10,089 nt of DNA from an uncultured Clostridia bacterium (GTDB taxonomy: Bacteria; Bacillota; Clostridia; Lachnospirales; Lachnospiraceae): the NCBI GenBank assembly GCA_946623485.1, contig CAMORF010000050.1, positions 1 through 10,089 on the forward strand, in the 5' to 3' direction. The position numbers and the translations under genes are program-made. Numbering within the stretch: the stretch's first letter is position 1; each line of letters starts with the position of its first letter. The notes under the pieces are model-generated. The model was given only the letters and a program-made list of their open reading frames with translations, did not search any database and had not been told where the DNA came from. Below are positions 5,817 through 10,089 of the stretch, in pieces.

Positions 5817-6653
5817 GTGGAATGGAATCAATACAGTTCTTTGATCCGGTTTGGCATATCCGGAATGGCGTTGGCTCTGGTTTTGATGGCGGGCGGCTGC
5901 AGCAGCCCTTCCAGAATTACGGTGACTGGGCTTATGCCGGTGTCTGAGGAAGCCGGGAGCGCTATAGGCCTGGATGAAGTTGTTTCCCCCAATGACGGTG
6001 CTGCGTCTGTGACAGCGGAGGAGAATGGCCCAGGAGTGAAACAGGGTCCGTCAGTGGAGAATGCCTCCGGATTGAAACAGCTTTCGCCAGCGGAGAATGC
6101 CTCCAAAGGTGAAACAGATTCCGGCAGCGAGATTGCGGTGTATGTATGCGGCGAAGTTGTGAAACCGGGTGTATATTATCTTCCGTCAGGATCCAGAATC
6201 TGCGATGCGCTTGATGCTGCAGGCGGATTTACGGATCGCGCTGACCAGCAATGGCTGAACCAGGCTCAGACACTTGCGGATGGGCAGATGCTGGTCGCTT
6301 ATACCAGGGAGGAGACTGCTGCGTTCCGGGAACAAGGACAATCTGCCCGGATTTCTGCTCCGGGATCTGTGTCAGCGGCAGGAAGCAGTCTGGCTCCGGG
6401 TGCCGCTGCGGATGGAATGAGCGGTGCGGCCACCGGCAGCGCAAAGCCGGCGGGAGGCAGCAACCTTGTGAATCTGAATACAGCTTCCCAGGAAGAATTG
6501 ATGTCGCTTCCCGGCATCGGGGAAGCCAAGGCAGATGCGATCATCCGTTACCGCACAGAGACAGGATGGTTCTCATCAACCGAGGATGTCATGAACATCA
6601 GCGGGATTAAGAACAGTACCTATGAGAAGATTCGAGACAGGATTACGGTTTAG
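5817..6653 (+). CDS. comEA: ComEA-type DNA receptor with SLBB and helix-hairpin-helix domains
   Basis: ComEA binds incoming double-stranded DNA at the outer face of the membrane and passes it to the ComEC channel during natural transformation. With the GTG start the protein has 278 residues. A hydrophobic N-terminal segment ends ALVLMAGGCSS, so it is either a membrane anchor or a lipoprotein with an imperfect lipobox. A variable linker (about residues 30-105) contains a 12-residue repeat. An SLBB-like domain (IAVYVCGEVVKPGVYYLPSG onward) is followed by a second Ser/Gly/Ala-rich linker and a C-terminal double helix-hairpin-helix: NLNTASQEELMSLPGIGEAK, then RYRTETGWFSSTEDVMNISG, ending GIKNSTYEKIRDRITV. 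comEC, often next to comEA, is not within the window. The response regulator starts 26 nt after this stop, so read-through into the two-component genes is likely. Family assignment is firm. Confidence 0.93.
   Translation: MEWNQYSSLIRFGISGMALALVLMAGGCSSPSRITVTGLMPVSEEAGSAIGLDEVVSPNDGAASVTAEENGPGVKQGPSVENASGLKQLSPAENASKGETDSGSEIAVYVCGEVVKPGVYYLPSGSRICDALDAAGGFTDRADQQWLNQAQTLADGQMLVAYTREETAAFREQGQSARISAPGSVSAAGSSLAPGAAADGMSGAATGSAKPAGGSNLVNLNTASQEELMSLPGIGEAKADAIIRYRTETGWFSSTEDVMNISGIKNSTYEKIRDRITV
6010..6105. repeat. 36-nt tandem repeat inside the comEA linker
   Basis: Two good 36-nt units start TGAAACAG at 6037 and 6073, each containing GGAGAATGCCTCC. A weaker unit precedes from about 6010. 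They encode VKQGPSVENASG and LKQLSPAENASK, an in-frame 12-residue repeat in the spacer between the membrane segment and the SLBB domain. This looks like linker-length variation by slippage. Confidence 0.6.
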
Positions 6654-6679
6654 CATCCAGAACAGTTAAGAGGGAAAAC

Positions 6680-7369
6680 ATGCCGAAGAGAGTGCTTGTA
6701 GTAGATGATGAGAAACTGATCGTGAAGGGAATCCGTTTTAGCCTTGAAAAGGAAGACATGGAAGTTGATACGGCCTATGATGGGGAAGAGGCCGTTCAGA
6801 AGGCCAGGGAAGGCAACTATGATATCATATTGCTGGATTTGATGCTGCCAAAGCTGGACGGGCTTTCCGCCTGTCAGCAGATCCGGGAGTTTTCGGATGT
6901 ACCGATCATCATGCTGACCGCGAAGGGAGAGGATATGGATAAGATCCTCGGCCTGGAATATGGGGCGGATGATTATATTACCAAGCCCTTCAACATCCTT
7001 GAGGTGAAGGCGCGGATCAAAGCGATTATGCGAAGAACGCAAAGCCACGGGGAACCGGAGAAAAATGACAGGATTATCATCATTGGCGACCTGAAGCTTG
7101 ATTGCGACGCCAGAAGGGTACAGATTGCAGGGCATGAAGTGAACCTGACAGCAAAAGAGTTTGATTTGCTGGAGCTTCTGGTGATGAATCCCAATAAGGT
7201 TTTCAGCCGTGAGAATCTTCTGAACCTGGTGTGGGGGGCTGAATATCCCGGGGATGTCCGGACGGTGGATGTCCATATCAGGAGGCTCCGTGAAAAAATC
7301 GAGGACAATCCGTCTGCGCCAAAGTATGTCCATACGAAGTGGGGCGTCGGATATTATTTCCAGCATTGA
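6680..7369 (+). CDS. OmpR/PhoB-family response regulator
   Basis: A 229-residue DNA-binding regulator. The receiver domain (residues 1-118) has the acidic pair Asp9-Asp10 (VVDDEK), phospho-acceptor Asp53 (LLDLMLPKLDG), Thr80 (IIMLTAKGED) and Lys102 (DYITKPF). The C-terminal winged helix (about 130-229) shows the OmpR pattern: VNLTAKEFDLLELLVMNPNK, FSRENLLNLVWG, then RTVDVHIRRLREKIEDNPSA and a final GVGYYFQH. AAGAGGGA lies just upstream of the ATG. Phosphorylation is expected from the kinase encoded 209 bp downstream. The gap between the two genes holds a hairpin and a 22-bp-spaced direct repeat that may be its own binding site. Similar to WalR, PhoP, ResD or MtrA, but I cannot assign one name from sequence alone. 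Confidence 0.95.
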   Translation: MPKRVLVVDDEKLIVKGIRFSLEKEDMEVDTAYDGEEAVQKAREGNYDIILLDLMLPKLDGLSACQQIREFSDVPIIMLTAKGEDMDKILGLEYGADDYITKPFNILEVKARIKAIMRRTQSHGEPEKNDRIIIIGDLKLDCDARRVQIAGHEVNLTAKEFDLLELLVMNPNKVFSRENLLNLVWGAEYPGDVRTVDVHIRRLREKIEDNPSAPKYVHTKWGVGYYFQH

Positions 7370-7407
7370 TCAGTTTGCCTGATGCTGCTGTATGAGACAG
7401 AACCGGC

Positions 7408-7447
7408 CGCGCGGATTTCCATGGCATTTGCCAGGGAGATCCGCGCG
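7408..7447 (+). terminator. Strong GC-rich hairpin between response regulator and kinase genes
   Basis: CGCGCGGATTTCC (7408-7420) pairs with GGAGATCCGCGCG (7435-7447) over 13 bp with one G-U pair. After one A-G mismatch the stem continues as TGGC/GCCA with an ATTT loop. No T-tract follows (TTAGAATC). It may attenuate or process the message so that regulator and kinase are made in different amounts; a stand-alone intrinsic terminator is less likely. Confidence 0.55.
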
Positions 7448-7510
7448 TTAGAATCTGCAGACAGTCTCCAGCCGGGATGAGGGCGTATAGCAGGCTGTGC
7501 AACCGAATTA

Positions 7511-7550
7511 TGCTGTGTCATATTCCGGATTTTGCTGCGTCATATTCCGG
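7511..7550. promoter_or_regulatory. 18-bp direct repeat with 22-bp spacing (candidate response-regulator site)
   Basis: TGCTGTGTCATATTCCGG (7511-7528) and TGCTGCGTCATATTCCGG (7533-7550) differ at one base and are offset by 22 bp, about two helical turns. OmpR-family regulators bind tandem direct repeats on one DNA face, so autoregulation by the adjacent regulator is a reasonable inference. The site ends 28 bp before the kinase start codon. Confidence 0.45.
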
Positions 7551-7578
7551 GTACGGAAGCATGGCAGGAAGGTGATGT

Positions 7579-9042
7579 TTGAAAATGAAGCAGGGAGGAA
7601 AGCTGAAAAGAATCATTCAGAGCATGCATTTCCGCGTACTGATCGTGCTGCTTTTGATCGGGCTGGCCCCTGTTTTTCTGATGAAAGGCGGGATCCTGAA
7701 CGGGTTTGAGGAGCAGACCGTCTCCATGCGTGCTTCCATGATCCGGAACCAGTGCAGCCGGCTCAGCGCTGACATCATTGACGCGGGATACCTGCAGGAC
7801 GGTAGTTCGGATGTCGTGGACAAGGAGCTGAATCAGATTGCGGATCTGTACAGCGGCCGGGTGATCCTGGTAAACAGCAGGTATGAGATTATCCGGGACA
7901 CTTATCTGCTTGATGTGGGAAAGACGATTATCGCCAGGGAACTGATCGAATGTTTCCAGGGCAAGACTACGGATTATTATAACGCGGAAAATGATTTTAT
8001 CGAGGTTGTATGCCCGGTCACTGAGGAGACGACGAAGGCGGTGGTTGGCGCATTTATCGTATCCATTCCCACGACGGACATCATTGTCGCGCGCAGAAAT
8101 CTGTCCAGGGATGTCCTGATCCTGGAGGTTGTCCTGATCGGCCTGATCATTGCGGCATCCATCTATTCCTCCAGGCTGCTGGTCCGTCCCTTCCGGAAGG
8201 TAACGGCAATGATGAATTCCGGGGGAACCGATTTTCTTTCAGATGATATTTCGATGCCGGAGTATACGGAGACGGCGCTTTTGTCTGAAGCGTATAATCA
8301 GATGCGGCACAGGCTGCAGGCGCAGGAGGAATCCCGGCAGATGTTTGTGTCGAACGTCTCCCATGAGCTGAAGACCCCCATGACATCCATGAAGGTCTTA
8401 TCGGATTCCCTGATCCAGCAGGCGGAATTCGGGGAGGTACCCAATGAGCTTTACCATGAATTCATGATCGACATCGGGGAAGAGATTGACCGGGAAAACA
8501 AGATCATTACGGATCTTCTGGATCTGGTGAAAATGGACCGGAATTCTCCGGATATCCATATCGAGGATACCAATATCAATGACCTGATCGGATTGATCCT
8601 GAAACGGCTGCGGCCGATTGCTGCAAAACGGGGCATCGAGATCGCGCTTGAGAGCTACAAGCCGATCATCGCGCAGGTGGACCAGACAAAGTTTACACTG
8701 GCGGTTTCCAATCTTGTGGAAAATGGAATCAAATACAACAAGGAGAATGGATGGGTTCACATTTCCCTGAATGTGGACAGTACCTATTTCTTTGTGAAGG
8801 TTCAGGATTCGGGAATCGGCATTCCGCTTCAGGATCAGGAGCAGATCTTTGAACGGTTTTACCGGGTGGATAAATCTCATTCCAGGGAAATCGGCGGAAC
8901 GGGGCTTGGCCTTGCGATTACGCGGCAGGCTGTGCTGATGCACCATGGCGCGATCCGCGTTTATTCCAGGGAAGGGGAAGGGACTACCTTTACGGTAAGA
9001 ATTCCGCTGCGGTATTCTGAGCAGGAAGCGGAAGAGGTGTGA
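7579..9042 (+). CDS. Membrane sensor histidine kinase
   Basis: A 487-residue partner kinase for the preceding regulator. Residues 20-36 form TM1 (VLIVLLLIGLAPVFLM). An extracytoplasmic sensor region follows (about 40-172, Cache-like in size, including RVILVNSRYEIIRD), then TM2 (about 178-200, LILEVVLIGLIIAASIYSS) and a HAMP linker to about 250. The dimerisation/phospho-acceptor helix has His262 in FVSNVSHELKTPMTSMKVLS. The ATPase domain shows the N box (NLVENGIKYN, 378-387), G1 (DSGIGI, from 410), the F box (IFERFYRVD) and G2 (GGTGLGLAI, from 439). All catalytic residues are present. The TTG at 7579 suits GGAAGGTGATG better in spacing; ATG 7585, two codons in, is the alternative. The next gene begins 11 nt after the stop. 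The ligand is unknown. Confidence 0.94.
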   Translation: MKMKQGGKLKRIIQSMHFRVLIVLLLIGLAPVFLMKGGILNGFEEQTVSMRASMIRNQCSRLSADIIDAGYLQDGSSDVVDKELNQIADLYSGRVILVNSRYEIIRDTYLLDVGKTIIARELIECFQGKTTDYYNAENDFIEVVCPVTEETTKAVVGAFIVSIPTTDIIVARRNLSRDVLILEVVLIGLIIAASIYSSRLLVRPFRKVTAMMNSGGTDFLSDDISMPEYTETALLSEAYNQMRHRLQAQEESRQMFVSNVSHELKTPMTSMKVLSDSLIQQAEFGEVPNELYHEFMIDIGEEIDRENKIITDLLDLVKMDRNSPDIHIEDTNINDLIGLILKRLRPIAAKRGIEIALESYKPIIAQVDQTKFTLAVSNLVENGIKYNKENGWVHISLNVDSTYFFVKVQDSGIGIPLQDQEQIFERFYRVDKSHSREIGGTGLGLAITRQAVLMHHGAIRVYSREGEGTTFTVRIPLRYSEQEAEEV

Positions 9043-9047
9043 GGGGG
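9042..9047 (+). promoter_or_regulatory. Ribosome binding site deciding the GerMN lipoprotein start
   Basis: AGGGGG at 9042-9047, overlapping the kinase stop codon, lies 6 nt before ATG 9054. This favours ATG 9054 over the GTG at 9039, which overlaps the kinase stop. Confidence 0.6.
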
Positions 9048-9053
9048 ACAGAA

Positions 9054-10019
9054 ATGAAAAGACAAAGGCTGCATCGGGCTGCTGCGGCAGTTTTCGCCAT
9101 CCTCCTTGCCATTGGCCTTGCCGGGTGCACCAGGAGGCAGGAGGAGGCTGGCGACGTTGTAAAAGCCCCTGGGGGGAAATACCTGATTTACTATACGAAT
9201 CTGGATGGAACTGCCCTGGTCCGGCATTCTTATCAGCCGCAAAGCGAAGATTTTGGCGGGATCCTTCAGGAAATCCTGGATGCGTTCCGGACGCCGGATA
9301 CGTCAGATGTCAGATCGGCATTGCCGGAGGGCATTACAATCAATTCGACTGTGACGGGAATCAATGAAATCGGCGTGGATTTCAGTGTGGATTATCTGAG
9401 CCTGGATTCCACCCGGGAATTGTTGCTGCGGGGGGCTTTGGTCAATACGCTGCTGCAGCTTCCCGGAGTGGACATGGTCCGGTTCACGGTTGAGTCCCAA
9501 AGCCTGGTGCTTGGTGACAAGGAGATCGGGCCGATGACAGAAGATACCTTCATTGTACCGAAAGGCGAAGGAATCAATTCCTACCGCAATGCGGAACTGG
9601 TTTTATATTTTCCGTCAGCAGACGGACGTTCTATTAAAAGGGAAACAAGGACTGTTTACTATTCCTCCAACCTCAATAAAGAGCGCCTTGCAATTGAACA
9701 GATGCTGAAAGGGCCGCGCGGGGAGCATATGCAGGCAGTTGCCGTGGAGGGAACGCTGGTGCAGGATGTTTCTGTAAGTAATGGGTTTTGCATCGTAGAC
9801 TTCAGCGAAGAGGTCAACAGCACCCCTGCCGTGGAGGCTGCGGCGGATCCGGAGACAGTGATCTATGCATTTACGAATGCAATCATTGATTCTTGTCCGG
9901 AGGACCAGATCACAGGTGTCCGTTTCCGGATCGGGGGATCCTCCGATGTCCGCTTCCGGGATCAGGTGAATCTGGATCAGATCTTTTCCCGCAATGCAGA
10001 GCTGATCCAGGCTTCATAG
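9054..10019 (+). CDS. Lipoprotein with two GerMN-like domains
   Basis: From ATG 9054 the protein has 321 residues. A lipoprotein signal (basic MKRQRLHR, a hydrophobic stretch, then IGLAGC) predicts lipidation at Cys25 and anchoring on the outer face of the membrane. Two consecutive GerMN-like repeats follow. The first (about 42-170) has YYTNLDGTALVRHSYQP, then GITINSTVTGINEIGVDFSV and VNTLLQLPGVDMVRFTVESQ. The second (about 185-315) has LVLYFPSADGRSI, AIEQMLKGPRG, then GFCIVDFSEE and TNAIIDSCPEDQITGVRFRI. The domain occurs in B. subtilis GerM (sporulation and germination) and in actinobacterial LpqB. The gene follows the kinase by 11 nt, so the product is probably made with it and may sense or modulate the kinase at the cell surface, as proposed for LpqB with MtrB. 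That role is inferred; the domain call is good. Confidence 0.85.
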   Translation: MKRQRLHRAAAAVFAILLAIGLAGCTRRQEEAGDVVKAPGGKYLIYYTNLDGTALVRHSYQPQSEDFGGILQEILDAFRTPDTSDVRSALPEGITINSTVTGINEIGVDFSVDYLSLDSTRELLLRGALVNTLLQLPGVDMVRFTVESQSLVLGDKEIGPMTEDTFIVPKGEGINSYRNAELVLYFPSADGRSIKRETRTVYYSSNLNKERLAIEQMLKGPRGEHMQAVAVEGTLVQDVSVSNGFCIVDFSEEVNSTPAVEAAADPETVIYAFTNAIIDSCPEDQITGVRFRIGGSSDVRFRDQVNLDQIFSRNAELIQAS

Positions 10020-10029
10020 ATGAGGCGGG

Positions 10030-10060
10030 TTTCTCCCCGGCTTCCTTGGCCGGGGAGAAA
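10030..10060 (+). terminator. Hairpin after the GerMN lipoprotein gene (probable terminator)
   Basis: TTTCTCCCCGGC (10030-10041) pairs perfectly over 12 bp with GCCGGGGAGAAA (10049-10060) around a 7-nt loop, starting 10 bp after the stop codon. The downstream T-tract is weak (GGCATGCCTTTAT). It probably ends the comEA to lipoprotein transcription unit, although the right arm could also act on a following gene. Confidence 0.6.
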
Positions 10061-10089
10061 GGCATGCCTTTATCGCCAGCAAGGAAGCT

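Noticed and set aside
6650..7366. 238-codon minus-strand frame across the response regulator
   Set aside because: It mirrors the regulator gene almost exactly; the regulator has every catalytic residue, while the antisense frame has no recognisable domain.
9039..9053. GTG 9039 start for the GerMN lipoprotein
   Set aside because: ATG 9054 has AGGGGG at 6 nt and gives a standard lipoprotein leader; the GTG overlaps the kinase stop codon.

Overview
The window reads as chromosomal DNA of a Gram-positive, Clostridia-type bacterium (Bacillota, quite possibly Lachnospiraceae; this is inferred from gene content, not from a marker gene). Supporting signs are purine-rich GGAGG-type ribosome binding sites, TTGAAA/TATAAT-like promoters, a Firmicute-style ComEA, a GerM-like lipoprotein and the HD-domain and glutaredoxin families found in anaerobic Firmicutes. 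No tRNA, rRNA, CRISPR array, transposase or phage gene was seen.

Layout. Bases 1-182 hold the 3' end of an unrecognised plus-strand gene, convergent with a type I L-asparaginase (219-1226, minus). A small palindromic repeat at 181-223 separates them and supplies the asparaginase stop codon. Upstream of the asparaginase are its promoter and a 24-nt tandem repeat. At 1563-1763 lies a broken glutaredoxin-like gene that can be read only by joining three frames; it is followed by an intact HD-domain hydrolase (1791-2363) and a translationally coupled, lysine/alanine-rich helical protein (2365-2748). A 347-bp gap precedes glycerol kinase glpK (3096-4604). glpK is convergent with a membrane-anchored C39-like cysteine peptidase (4669-5583, minus). 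The whole junction is one perfect 33-bp-stem palindrome whose two outer triplets are the stop codons of the two genes.

From 5736 to the end lies a co-oriented cluster: comEA (DNA receptor for transformation), an OmpR-type response regulator, a membrane sensor kinase and a lipoprotein with two GerMN-like domains. It ends at a strong hairpin at 10030-10060. The kinase and the lipoprotein are 11 nt apart and probably co-translated. Regulator plus kinase plus GerMN lipoprotein resembles the actinobacterial mtrA-mtrB-lpqB order and suggests an envelope-sensing unit in which the lipoprotein modulates the kinase. comEA sits directly upstream on the same strand, so competence or DNA uptake may be tied to that signal. 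comEA and the peptidase are transcribed divergently from two promoters with the same design.

No completely new defence or mobile system is visible. The items most worth a second look are the stop-to-stop palindromes at convergent gene ends, the hidden frameshifted glutaredoxin, the 22-bp-spaced direct repeat and hairpin between regulator and kinase genes, and the uncharacterised helical protein coupled to the HD hydrolase.
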